In this document: in pieces, positions 43,278 to 51,493 of the stretch | Position numbering within the stretch: position 1 is the first letter of the stretch | How the letters are laid out: every line of letters begins with the position of its first letter | From: Evansella clarkii | GTDB lineage: Bacteria > Bacillota > Bacilli > Bacillales > Salisediminibacteriaceae | Reading direction: 5' to 3' | Assembly (NCBI RefSeq): GCF_002019695.1 | Contig: NZ_KV917376.1 | Location: 792,369 to 856,368, forward strand | Length of the DNA stretch: 64,000 nucleotides | Notes under the pieces: generated by a model | What the model was told of the DNA's origin: nothing | Databases searched by the model: none | Seen by the model: the letters and a program-made list of their open reading frames with translations, nothing else | Program-made: the position numbers and the translations under genes

Positions 43278-45854
43278 TTGAAACTCATGCTTAAATGGGT
43301 TGTCAGCGCGCTTATTGTATTATTCATATTCGGCCCGGAAATCGTCCACGCAGATATAACCGTTGATGACGAAGGGAATTTTTTGTCCCTGGAAGAAATA
43401 CAGGAACTTGAAACACGTTTTTCAGATACTGTTTTTGACTATTATGTGAGTACGGTTGAAAGCCTTAACGGGACGCCGATAAGGGATGCTTCCCTCAGTT
43501 TGTTTCGTTCAGTGAGTGATGAAGGCTTTGACACAGCAATTCTGATTTCAGCCGCTGAAGGAGAAATCCATATGAATGTGGCTCCTGGATCGGAAATTGA
43601 TGAAGCAATCAGCCAGCTCTCCTCCACTGACCCGTTTGGAGAACTGATCGATAGTACGTTCCTGCCGGCCGCCTATGATGAAAGGTTCGCTGACGGCATT
43701 GCAGATCTTGTTCTCAAAGTAGAAGAGCTGGAAGAAATGCGCCTGGAAGCCTCAGGTTCAGAAGCTGCCCCTTCTGCCCCTGCAGCTGAAGCATCGGAAG
43801 AAAATTCAAACGAAGGGGCAGTTGGTACTGCCCCGGCATCAGGCGGTTTTGGCGGGGGATTTCTTTATGCCATTCTCGTTTTGTTCCTGGTTGTTATTGG
43901 GGGGCGTATCATTTATTTATTAAGCAGCGCTAAAAAAGTTAACAAGGAACTGCAGGCAGTGAAGGATGCGCATAATTCCCTCCTTGCAAATGTCCTCACT
44001 CCATATTCTGAGGCTAAAGACCGCAGTGAATTGAGCAGAGGACTTACCCAGCAGCAGTTCATTGCTTTAAAAGAAAACTTCTTCAGCTTACTAAACCATG
44101 TAAAAGACAGAGAAACTGCCCTTGATAAACTTCAGCTGTCTTTATCAAAGCAGAAATTCCGGACATTAAGTGCTTCATTTTTACCAGCAGGTAAGAAAAA
44201 AGGCCAGGAAACAACTTCAATGTCGCTGTCCTCTGTAAAACAGGAAATAAGCAAACTTGGAAAATGGACGAAGGAACAAGGCGGGGAACTTGAAGCCTTG
44301 AGTGGGGAGCTCAAATTATTATCCAGTAAAGAGCTTGAAACAACCCAGAAAATCAGCAGCATGAAAGAGACACTGGCCCGTTCTTCTGCGGCTGTAAGCA
44401 TGCTTCAGGAAGAGACTTCTATGCCTTTCAGCCATTTAAAAGAAAAACTTGGCGAAGCCGCTTCGGCTCTGGAAGAAGTCGTTAAGCTTGATGAGTCGTT
44501 TGACTTCGCAGCAGCATACGAAGGCATCGCCGGAGCGGAAAACAGGATAGCAGAAGTCTCTAAGGATTCTGAAGCGATTAAAACTCTCGCTGAAGAGAAG
44601 AGTGATCTTCAGGAACAAATTAGAGAAAGAGATGCTGAGATTAGAAGACTGGCAGCGGAAGAAAAACTCCTGCTTGCAGACGAAGATCCTTATTCTGTTA
44701 TCGAAGAAGCACGGCATTATTTTTCCCAGTTTGAAGCAACTCTTGCAGAAGGCGATGCAGCCAGGGCACAAAACACTAAAACTGCTGTTCTCAACTCGCT
44801 TACCGCAGCTTTAGAGAAGACGGAAGCGCTTGTGAAATACAGGAACGAGACTAAACAGGCTTATGAAAATGTAAACAGTACCCTGCCTCAGTATAAAAAC
44901 CTGGATAGCAGTTTTGCTGCTGAGCTGGAAAAACTCCGGGTTTCTTTTACAGAAAATCACTGGGAGCATCTTAACCGAAGATTTTTTGATATGAAGAATC
45001 TCGTGCAGAATATTGAAGCTAAGCTGCCGTTCATTGCAGAAAACCTTAAGCCGGACGTTCAGCAGTACAAACAGGCATATGCAGAGATGAATGAAACTCT
45101 CCAGATGCTTGCTTCGGTGGAAAAGCTGCACAGCGAATGTTTCAGCACCTGTAACGACCTGACCGGGCAGCTGAAAGGGCTGAAAAAATCTGTTATTTCT
45201 TTAAATAATGACCTGCAGAGAGTGTTCAATGACAAGCAGAAACACGGTCTGCCGCTTGATATGCATCCTCTTACATCTTTAGAAAAGGAAATTAACTTCC
45301 TCCACGAGGAAGCAGATAAACAACCAGTAAACCTGGCTGAAATATCAGATCGCCTTTCGCATGAGCAGCAGCTCCTTCGTGAAGCAGACAATCAGATTCA
45401 GCAAATGATACGTGAAAAACAGAAAGTAACCCGTGAGCTGGACAGCCTGCAGGGCTCATACCGTGAAGCAGAAAGACGGCTTGGACTCCGTACAATGATG
45501 ACTTCCTACAAAAATCGTTTTCAGGCGTGCGAAGCACAAATCAGGAATTATATTAATACTGGAAATTACGAGCAGGCAATGCACGAAGTCAGCATTGGAA
45601 GAAGAATCGTGGATGAAATGCGCGAAGAATATCGCCGGATTCAACACCGAAGGCAAATGGAAGCAGCAAGACGGGCGGCACGTACTGCCCAGCGAAATAA
45701 CACCTTTGGAGGCGGTGGCGGTTTCGGCGGTGGCTTTGGCGGCGGAAGCCGGGGCGGTGGTTCAGGCTTTGGTTCCAGAGGAGGCGGTGGCGGCTTTGGC
45801 GGCCGTGGCGGCGGTGGAAGCTTCGGCGGACGCGGAGGCGGACGGAAGTTTTAA
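43278..45854 (+). CDS. TPM-domain / EzrA-like coiled-coil membrane protein with Gly-rich tail
   Basis: A large protein (858 aa). A signal peptide (1-24) leads to an extracytoplasmic TPM-type domain (about 25-150, ending VLKVEELEEM), a low-complexity Ala/Glu/Ser linker, and a membrane helix around 190-215 (GGFLYAILVLFLVVIGGRIIYLL). The remaining about 600 residues form a long cytoplasmic coiled coil resembling the septation regulator EzrA, then a C-terminal tail of Gly-Gly-Phe and Gly-Arg-Gly repeats from about 815. Similar TPM proteins (YdjH/YgcG) with glycine-rich tails occur with pspA in B. subtilis. A role in membrane or division stress is inferred. Terminator follows. Confidence 0.75.
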   Translation: MKLMLKWVVSALIVLFIFGPEIVHADITVDDEGNFLSLEEIQELETRFSDTVFDYYVSTVESLNGTPIRDASLSLFRSVSDEGFDTAILISAAEGEIHMNVAPGSEIDEAISQLSSTDPFGELIDSTFLPAAYDERFADGIADLVLKVEELEEMRLEASGSEAAPSAPAAEASEENSNEGAVGTAPASGGFGGGFLYAILVLFLVVIGGRIIYLLSSAKKVNKELQAVKDAHNSLLANVLTPYSEAKDRSELSRGLTQQQFIALKENFFSLLNHVKDRETALDKLQLSLSKQKFRTLSASFLPAGKKKGQETTSMSLSSVKQEISKLGKWTKEQGGELEALSGELKLLSSKELETTQKISSMKETLARSSAAVSMLQEETSMPFSHLKEKLGEAASALEEVVKLDESFDFAAAYEGIAGAENRIAEVSKDSEAIKTLAEEKSDLQEQIRERDAEIRRLAAEEKLLLADEDPYSVIEEARHYFSQFEATLAEGDAARAQNTKTAVLNSLTAALEKTEALVKYRNETKQAYENVNSTLPQYKNLDSSFAAELEKLRVSFTENHWEHLNRRFFDMKNLVQNIEAKLPFIAENLKPDVQQYKQAYAEMNETLQMLASVEKLHSECFSTCNDLTGQLKGLKKSVISLNNDLQRVFNDKQKHGLPLDMHPLTSLEKEINFLHEEADKQPVNLAEISDRLSHEQQLLREADNQIQQMIREKQKVTRELDSLQGSYREAERRLGLRTMMTSYKNRFQACEAQIRNYINTGNYEQAMHEVSIGRRIVDEMREEYRRIQHRRQMEAARRAARTAQRNNTFGGGGGFGGGFGGGSRGGGSGFGSRGGGGGFGGRGGGGSFGGRGGGRKF

Positions 45855-45867
45855 CACCTCAAATGAT

Positions 45868-45904
45868 AAAAAGGCTTGGAGAGTTCAGCTCTCTAAGCCT
45901 TTTT
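45868..45904. terminator. Bidirectional terminator
   Basis: AAAAAGGCTTGGAGAG pairs with CTCTCTAAGCCTTTTT (one mismatch), serving the TPM/EzrA-like gene and the convergent TIGR04104 gene, whose stop codon lies inside the stem. Confidence 0.85.
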
Positions 45905-46198
45905 GCCTGAATGGTCCAACTCGTACCTTGTAATAAATGGAAATAATACAGAAATACAAAACCCGAAAACAAGAACAGATACGAATGCCGGAAAGGACGG
46001 CATTCCACTAAGGAATATACTAAAGAAAAAGATACCGGCTATAATTGTAATCACAGCAACAATTGTCTTCGAAACAGACTTCACCTCATGCCTGGCCCGG
46101 CAGTTCTCACAGACAATGGGCTTGTATGAAAATAATACAGATTTATATACCTGGCTCCATTTAAACCTTTCTTCACATATCTTACATTTCTGCAACAA
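45893..46198 (-). CDS. TIGR04104-type CxxC zinc-finger membrane protein
   Basis: A 101-aa protein in the TIGR04104 (cxxc_20_cxxc) family: QKCKICEERFKWSQVYKS ... IVCENCRA puts two CxxC pairs about 20 residues apart, a likely zinc ribbon, followed by two membrane helices. I place the start at TTG 46198, with GGAGG 8 bases upstream, because family members start a few residues before the first cysteine; the open frame to 46237 would add an unlikely tail over the hairpin. The dispersed element copy B lies directly upstream. Confidence 0.65.
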   Translation of the reverse strand: MLQKCKICEERFKWSQVYKSVLFSYKPIVCENCRARHEVKSVSKTIVAVITIIAGIFFFSIFLSGMPSFPAFVSVLVFGFCISVLFPFITRYELDHSGKKA

Positions 46199-46234
46199 AG
46201 CAATTTCCTCCTGGCTGTTTATAAAGTGCAACAT

Positions 46235-46345
46235 CAATCAGTGGAGGTTTTGTTTATCCCCCACTGATTGTTAGTTAATCTAAATTGGATATTAGCGTCC
46301 GTTATCCCCGCCTGGGCATCCTCACTTCCACTCATGTTTTACGGC
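46235..46345. repeat. Dispersed element, copy B (about 110 bp)
   Basis: The element begins with a perfect 10-bp hairpin CAATCAGTGG/CCACTGATTG (46235-46244, 46261-46270). It then shares CTGATTGTTAGTT, TTAGCGTCCGTTATCCCC, CTTCCACTCA and TTTTACGG with copy A at 14181-14285. Both copies lie upstream of a minus-strand membrane gene. Confidence 0.7.
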
Positions 46346-46398
46346 GGGGAGTTCCACGGAAGCTCGATCTGGATAGACGGTTTTGGAACAAAGCCGTC

Positions 46399-46590
46399 CT
46401 AATTTTCCCGTTTGTTCTCCGAGTTTCTGATCATCCTCATCAGCTTCACGACTCCTGCTATATTAAAAACCATACTTGCCGCAAGCATGATAACCAAAAC
46501 TATATTTGGAAGAGGAATAACGAAGGTCAGCATGATCAGAGCAAAGCCGCTTAAAATAAAAATGATTCCCATCTTCTTATCTTCCACCAA
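46399..46590 (-). CDS. Small two-helix membrane protein (63 aa)
   Basis: A 63-aa protein with two hydrophobic helices separated by a tight turn (GIIFILSGFALIMLTFVI and IVLVIMLAASMVFNIAGVV) and a charged C-terminus. The GTG start at 46590 follows AAGGGGGG. It lies between pspA and the zinc-finger protein on the same strand, so it may belong to the envelope-stress neighbourhood. No family recognised. Confidence 0.6.
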   Translation of the reverse strand: MVEDKKMGIIFILSGFALIMLTFVIPLPNIVLVIMLAASMVFNIAGVVKLMRMIRNSENKREN

Positions 46591-46671
46591 AATCCCCCCT
46601 TAATCTGTAGTAATTGTAGCAGATTTTCTTATTTAAAAGAAAGGCTGCCTGATATATAAAAAAAAAGAAAA

Positions 46672-46706
46672 GCGCACTGGATTTCTGAATTGAAAATCCA
46701 ATGCGC
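46672..46706 (-). terminator. Terminator of pspA
   Basis: GCGCA-CTGGATTT pairs with AAATCCA-ATGCGC. The minus strand continues with TTTTCTTTTTTTTT. It lies 33 bp after the pspA stop. Confidence 0.8.
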
Positions 46707-46738
46707 CTGTAATTTGTGTACCATACTCAGGCCGCCAC

Positions 46739-47419
46739 TTACTCAGCCTTTTTATCCTGGCCCAGCTTAGCCTTAAGAGCGGCGAGTTCACTGTCTACAG
46801 AGCTGCTCTGATCAAGTACTGCAAGCTCATCATCCAGTGTTTTGTTTTCGCTGCGCAGTTCCTCTGAAGCCTCAGCAGCTGCTTCATCCCCGAGAACTTT
46901 CTCCTCCATACGCTCAAAACCACTTTTAGCACCTGTTCCAATACCTGACAGCGTACGGTTCACCTTCGCACGGGCTTTCGCACTTTCTGAACGTGCCTTC
47001 AGGGAATCCTTCTTCATTCTCATTTCCTTCAGTTCGTCCTTCATCTCCCGAAGCTTTTCCTTCAGTTCCTCTGACAGCTTTACCGCTTCATCAAGCAGCT
47101 GTTTGAGAGAATCAGCCTGAGACTGCTGCTTATTTTTATCTTCCAGCACTCGTCTTGCCAGGCCTTCATCCCCTGCTTCCAGCGCTTTCACCGCTTGCTC
47201 TTCCCGCTTTGCCACCATAGCAGCAGCTTCTTCATACTGTTTATTCAGCATTTTTTCATTAGCGATCTGCTTTGCAACAGATGCTTCCACTTCGGAAATA
47301 TCCTTTTCCATATCAAGAATGAACTGGTCAAGCATTTTTCCGGGATCCTCCGCCTTATTCAATAATGAGTTCAGCTCAGACGACACTATTGTACGTACCC
47401 TGTTAAAGAACCTGAACAT
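46739..47419 (-). CDS. pspA: Phage shock protein A (PspA/IM30 family)
   Basis: A 226-aa coiled-coil peripheral membrane protein that binds stressed membranes. It starts MFRFFNRVRTIVSSELNSLL, the amphipathic membrane-binding helix of PspA/Vipp1, followed by a continuous heptad coiled coil and a charged tail. The ATG at 47419 follows GGAGGGG; an open frame from GTG 47434 would add five residues and is rejected. Length equals B. subtilis PspA (YdjF). A sigma-W-like promoter lies about 70 bp upstream, and the large TPM/EzrA-like protein is encoded about 900 bp away. It is monocistronic. Confidence 0.93.
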   Translation of the reverse strand: MFRFFNRVRTIVSSELNSLLNKAEDPGKMLDQFILDMEKDISEVEASVAKQIANEKMLNKQYEEAAAMVAKREEQAVKALEAGDEGLARRVLEDKNKQQSQADSLKQLLDEAVKLSEELKEKLREMKDELKEMRMKKDSLKARSESAKARAKVNRTLSGIGTGAKSGFERMEEKVLGDEAAAEASEELRSENKTLDDELAVLDQSSSVDSELAALKAKLGQDKKAE

Positions 47420-47486
47420 ACTAATCCCCTCCACTATTAGTTTCCTGTTTTAAAGATACCACACTTCATTGCCTGTTTTTCTTTTA

Positions 47487-47513
47487 TACGGAAATTAAAC
47501 TGGGAAAGTTTCA
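47487..47513 (-). promoter_or_regulatory. Sigma-W-like promoter of pspA
   Basis: On the minus strand TGAAAC (47513-47508), 17 bp, CGTA (47490-47487) matches the sigma-W consensus; B. subtilis pspA is known to be sigma-W dependent. Confidence 0.75.
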
Positions 47514-47565
47514 TATTTTGCATTGCTTTTTCATCTTGAACTGAATGGAAAAAAACAACGCAAGA

Positions 47566-47665
47566 CGGTTCCTCATTCCACTAAATGGCTAAAAAGCGTG
47601 CTCCAGGCAGGTGCATCGGTTCCTCGTTCCGTTAAGCGGCAAAAAACGCTGCTCTTCCCCGGACC
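47566..47665. repeat. Two degenerate 51-bp repeat units
   Basis: CGGTTCCTCATTCC at 47566 and CGGTTCCTCGTTCCG at 47617 begin units that share the following AAGCGGCAAAAAACGC-like stretch. Exactly 51 bp apart. They occupy much of the 343-bp gap upstream of pspA; no coding potential. Confidence 0.6.
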
Positions 47666-47703
47666 CAATCCGCAACTAAGCGCATCTCCCAGAGCCCAAA
47701 CAA

Positions 47704-47731
47704 AACGCCTGGATACTAAAACCCAGGCGTT
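47704..47731 (-). terminator. Terminator of the DoxX gene
   Basis: AACGCCTGG (47704-47712) and CCAGGCGTT (47723-47731) form a stem, followed by TTTGTTTGG on the minus strand. Confidence 0.7.
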
Positions 47732-47762
47732 AATGCTCCATTTTCTAGTCTTTCGCTTTTCC

Positions 47763-48303
47763 TTATGGTGTACCTAAAGCAGGAAGTGCCCAGCGGTCAA
47801 GACCATACCAGCCGGCAACCTTCCAGGCCAGTATCAGAAAAATTGCGATTGTAAACATGACAGGGTTTGTACTTACCGTACCGGCAAGTAAAAAAGACAT
47901 ATTCATCAGGGCTCCAAAGAATGCGGCTATGCCTGTCAGTAAGCCGGCAATCAATCCTATTCCTACCAGTACTTCTCCCCATGCCACCATAAAACCAAAT
48001 GGTGCTGCGTTCGGTATGACTACACTTTCCAGAAACCAGGCATACCATCCTGCAACTTCACCAGCTTCTGCCCTTGCAAGTGCTCCCTGCATATACCCTT
48101 CGATTGCAGCTCCTGCATTTTCACCGGTCCATGCATCATCGGTTACCTTTTCCCCAGCCAGCAACGAGCCAGGAATATCCAAGATAAACCCTTAAAATGA
48201 GCCAAATCCACGCAGACTTCGTATTGCTGAACAGCCAGCTCGACACAGGGTTTTCCTGAATAACGATTTCTCCTTCAGGTGTTCTGAAGTTGTTACCAGC
48301 CAA
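47763..48303 (-). pseudogene. DoxX-family membrane protein disrupted by a one-base frameshift
   Basis: The N-terminal part (start TTG 48303 after GGAGG, or ATG 48345) reads ...SWLFSNTKSAWIW, LRVYLGYSWLVAGWGK. The downstream frame continues VTDDAWTGENAGAAIEGY ... and four hydrophobic segments to LPALGTP. The join needs removal of one A from GGAAAAGG at 48148-48151 on the minus strand. Corrected, the product is a typical about 180-aa DoxX membrane protein. Real mutation or sequencing error in a homopolymer: cannot tell. Confidence 0.75.
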
Positions 48304-48376
48304 AGCAGCCACCTCCATAAGAGTACTACTAGTAGGCTTCCTCATTTTTCCCAATTTAAACAAATAAGTTTGCCTG

Positions 48377-50680
48377 CTATCTAAGCCGGAAATTCCTCCA
48401 CTCGGCAGGAAGCAGCTGCTGATATTTAGGTGTAAGGAATCTGTCATCTATCAGAAGAAGCGTCCCTGTATCGGTCTCTGTTCTTATTAAACGTCCGCCT
48501 GCCTGAAGCACTTTGCTTATCCCTGGATAAACATACGCGTAATCATACCCATTTTTTCCGGCGGTCTGAAAATACTCTTTCATAATCTCCTGTTCTGTAT
48601 TAAACTGTGGCAGCCCGGTTCCTATAATTACTACTCCCCCAAGACGGTCCCCTTTCAGATCAATTCCTTCTGAAAATATTCCCCCAAGCACAGCGAAACC
48701 TGCAAGAACACCTTCGTTACCGCTCTTAAACTCCTGTAAAAAGCGTTCCCGTTCTTCTTCATTCATGGAACCTTCCTGAACGAGGACAGGCACGTCCGGA
48801 TACTTTTCCGTAAACTCTTCAAAAATAAGGTTCATATACTGATACGAAGGAAAGAACACAAGGGAATTACCTTTTCTCCCTTGCTCAGCCACGGTTTTAT
48901 AAATGAGATCCGCGATTTTCCCGCTCGTCCGTTCACGGTCTTTATACCTCACCGAAATACCGGCGATAGAAACATCAAGATTATCTTTATCAAACGGAGA
49001 TGTAAGCGCGAGGGTATAATCATCCTCTGTCCCTCCAAGCATGTCCTTATAATAGTGGCCTGGTATAAGAGTTGCCGAGAAAAAAACGGAGCCGCGGTAG
49101 TTCTTCGTGTATTCCTTCAGCAGCCTGGATGGATTCAGACAGAGAATTTTTACGATCACTTCACTCTTAAATTGTTCTAAATAAGTAATGAAGTGGTCGT
49201 CATACAGCCTGCATATTTTCATGTAATTGTTTGCGTTGAAATATACCTCGAGCAAATCTTCGTACAAATCACTGCCTCTGTTTTCAAGGAGCCACGCTTC
49301 ACAAGCCTCCAGAAAGCCTTCCAGCAGTTCCTCCAGTTCAGCCGGCTTCGTCTGCCTCGTTGTATACCGCTCATCAGGAATTTCTTCTTTTTTCAGTTTC
49401 AGCAAATAAGAGTTTATTTCCCCTGCAACCGTGGATATTCCTTTATCCTTCCCGGTGAATAGCCGTTTCACAGACAGGAAATCGGATTTATTTAATGAAG
49501 CGGAGTACATCGACCTGGCTCTGTCAACGAGATTATGAGCCTCGTCCACGAGCAGGGTATAGTTTTTCCGGTTACTGTCTGAAAGCCTCCTCAGGGCCAC
49601 CCGGGGATCAAATATATAGTTGTAATCACATATAATCCCGTCGGCAACCATGGAGAGATCAAGAGAAAACTCGAATGGGCAGACAGTATGCTTCCGGGCA
49701 TACCGCTCGATTGTCTCCCTGTCATACTTATCTTCGTTTTCAAATATATCAAGGATAGCACCGTTAATTCTGTCGTAATAGCCATCCGCGAATTCGCAGT
49801 AGTCCGGCTGGCAGATCGTTTCTTCTTTAAAACAGACTTTGTCCTTTGCAGTAATCGTACAGGTTTTCATCCGGAGGCCCTTTTCCCGGAGCAGATCAAA
49901 AGTCTCCTCTGCGACAGTGCGGGTGATTGTTTTGGCGGTAACATACACGACTTTACTAATTTTCCCTTCACCAATCGCTTTTACGGCTGGAAAAACAGTC
50001 GATATTGTTTTTCCAATACCTGTCGGAGCTTTTACATAAAGTTTCTTTTTATCGAGGATAGTCTGGTATACAGAGGCTGCGAGTTTCCTCTGTCCTTCTC
50101 TGTACTCTGCAAAAGGAAAGTTTAGCTGCTTTACTGAAGCCTGACGGACCTCTTCATAAGCTGCCTTCACACTTGCAAACTTGATGTATTCATCAAGCAC
50201 CTTATAAAGAAACATCTCAAGCTCTGTCAGTGTGAATACCTTTTTAGCGGATTTAATTTCATCACTATCCACATCTGCATATGTTACCTGCACAGCTATA
50301 TCTTCCAATCTATGATCCTTCGCATACATAAACCCGTACAGCTTTGCCTGAGCCCAGTGGACTTCATTTCCCTCCGCATTAATCTGGCCGACGCCCCGCT
50401 GAGAGGATTTAATTTCATCGATGGTCACCTTCCCTTCTTCATCCTTCAGAAGACCATCGCACCTGCCTTCAATCTGGAAGGTAAAATCCTTATATTCAAC
50501 AGTACATTCCAGAGGCACTTCCTTCCGGTCATTTACGCCGTACTGCCCCTGTACCCGCTGGTGAGTCTTCACGCCGTCCAGCAGAGCTGTATTTTTCACT
50601 TGTAACGCCGCATCAATACTGCCGCTCCGGAAAGCATATTCCACCAGCGGCCGGACCGATATTCGAATCTCCCTGCTCAT
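48377..50680 (-). CDS. PD-(D/E)XK nuclease fused to a DinG/XPD-type Fe-S DNA helicase
   Basis: A 767-aa fusion. Residues about 1-170 form a RecB-like nuclease domain: GRCDGLL, then VTIDEIKSS (the D-ExK core) and the QAKLY motif. The helicase begins with Walker A APTGIGKT near residue 220, motif II is VDEAHNLV (DEAH box), and the later motifs include VFFPSYQYM, FAVLGGIFSEGIDLKG and QAGGRLIRTETD (motif VI). Four cysteines (KVCF, ETICQPDYC, HTVCPFEF) fit the XPD/DinG iron-sulfur cluster. It probably repairs or processes branched DNA. Known related architectures exist in Bacilli; no neighbour suggests a defence or phage context. It lacks an obvious ribosome-binding conflict at 50680. Confidence 0.85.
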   Translation of the reverse strand: MSREIRISVRPLVEYAFRSGSIDAALQVKNTALLDGVKTHQRVQGQYGVNDRKEVPLECTVEYKDFTFQIEGRCDGLLKDEEGKVTIDEIKSSQRGVGQINAEGNEVHWAQAKLYGFMYAKDHRLEDIAVQVTYADVDSDEIKSAKKVFTLTELEMFLYKVLDEYIKFASVKAAYEEVRQASVKQLNFPFAEYREGQRKLAASVYQTILDKKKLYVKAPTGIGKTISTVFPAVKAIGEGKISKVVYVTAKTITRTVAEETFDLLREKGLRMKTCTITAKDKVCFKEETICQPDYCEFADGYYDRINGAILDIFENEDKYDRETIERYARKHTVCPFEFSLDLSMVADGIICDYNYIFDPRVALRRLSDSNRKNYTLLVDEAHNLVDRARSMYSASLNKSDFLSVKRLFTGKDKGISTVAGEINSYLLKLKKEEIPDERYTTRQTKPAELEELLEGFLEACEAWLLENRGSDLYEDLLEVYFNANNYMKICRLYDDHFITYLEQFKSEVIVKILCLNPSRLLKEYTKNYRGSVFFSATLIPGHYYKDMLGGTEDDYTLALTSPFDKDNLDVSIAGISVRYKDRERTSGKIADLIYKTVAEQGRKGNSLVFFPSYQYMNLIFEEFTEKYPDVPVLVQEGSMNEEERERFLQEFKSGNEGVLAGFAVLGGIFSEGIDLKGDRLGGVVIIGTGLPQFNTEQEIMKEYFQTAGKNGYDYAYVYPGISKVLQAGGRLIRTETDTGTLLLIDDRFLTPKYQQLLPAEWRNFRLR

Positions 50681-50983
50681 TTAATCAACACCTGTCTGTC
50701 TGAATACGTGATTAGTTCTCTTTCTCCCGCAAAATTAATTAATCTAATTTTAGCACGTACGTTCGCTAAGAAGAAGACATTATCTTTTTACCCTGCCCTG
50801 TCTAATTTTTACCGTAAAAATAAATAGCTCTTTTTGAAGCACCGTTGTAATATACAAGTATACAAACGGGAAGGGGCCAGGACTATGATTGCTTTAAACC
50901 TGTCAGATGCAAAAGAGGCGAAAAAAATTTAAACTGCCAGACCATTCGTTCAGGCTGAGCCTGGCGGGAAAAAGGAGAAGAAC
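50681..50983. other. 303-bp gap with a possible leader peptide
   Basis: This gap between the helicase and the GNAT gene is mostly AT-rich. At 50885-50932 a 15-codon frame (MIALNLSDAKEAKKI) has AAGGGG 8 bases upstream. Immediately after it GCCAG/CTGGC (50936-50940, 50961-50965) and CAGGC/GCCTG (50951-50955, 50959-50963) can form competing stems. It resembles a leader with an attenuator, at low confidence. Confidence 0.3.
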
Positions 50984-51430
50984 ATGGAACTGCAAACACA
51001 AAGATTAAGATTAATCCCTTGTACGGAAGAAACTGTCGCTGCCGCAGAATATGAGGCCGGTCCGCATATTAAAATGCATCTGGAGGAAATGAAGGAAAAC
51101 CCTCATCTTAAAGGATGGGGTGTCTGGTATGTCATCGACATTGAAACAGACAGGATCATCGGTGATATTGGCTTTAAAGGAAAGCCAACACTTGAGAAAA
51201 TGGTGGAAGTAGGCTACGGAATCCTGCCTTCCGCTCAGAACCGGGGATATGCCACGGAAGCTGTTGGAGAACTTATCAGGTGGGCGTTTACTTCCCCCGA
51301 GGTAGACAAAGTGACAGCTGAATGCCTTGATGATAATTCCCCCTCCATTAAAGTTTTGGAGAAACTAAAGATGGTCCCCATCGGAAAAGAAAATAATATG
51401 CTGAAATGGGAACTGGCAAGACAGCCTTAA
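50984..51430 (+). CDS. GNAT acetyltransferase (148 aa)
   Basis: A typical GNAT fold: the N-terminal LRLIPCTEETVAAAEYEA, GDIGFKGKP, the acetyl-CoA motif VGYGILPSAQNRGYATEAVG, and a late strand-helix ENSPSIKVLEKLKM. It resembles the RimJ/RimL-like ribosomal-protein or small-molecule acetyltransferases of Bacilli. AAAGGAG lies 6 bases before the ATG. A terminator follows, shared with the convergent staygreen gene. Confidence 0.8.
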   Translation: MELQTQRLRLIPCTEETVAAAEYEAGPHIKMHLEEMKENPHLKGWGVWYVIDIETDRIIGDIGFKGKPTLEKMVEVGYGILPSAQNRGYATEAVGELIRWAFTSPEVDKVTAECLDDNSPSIKVLEKLKMVPIGKENNMLKWELARQP

Positions 51431-51453
51431 ACAGCGGAAATATAAGATTATAG

Positions 51454-51493
51454 AAAAAGCATGTGGTCCCCGGGAGGATTCACATGCTTTTTT
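51454..51493. terminator. Bidirectional terminator
   Basis: AAAAAGCATGTG (51454-51465) pairs with CACATGCTTTTT (51481-51492). It overlaps the stop codon of the staygreen gene on the minus strand. Confidence 0.85.
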
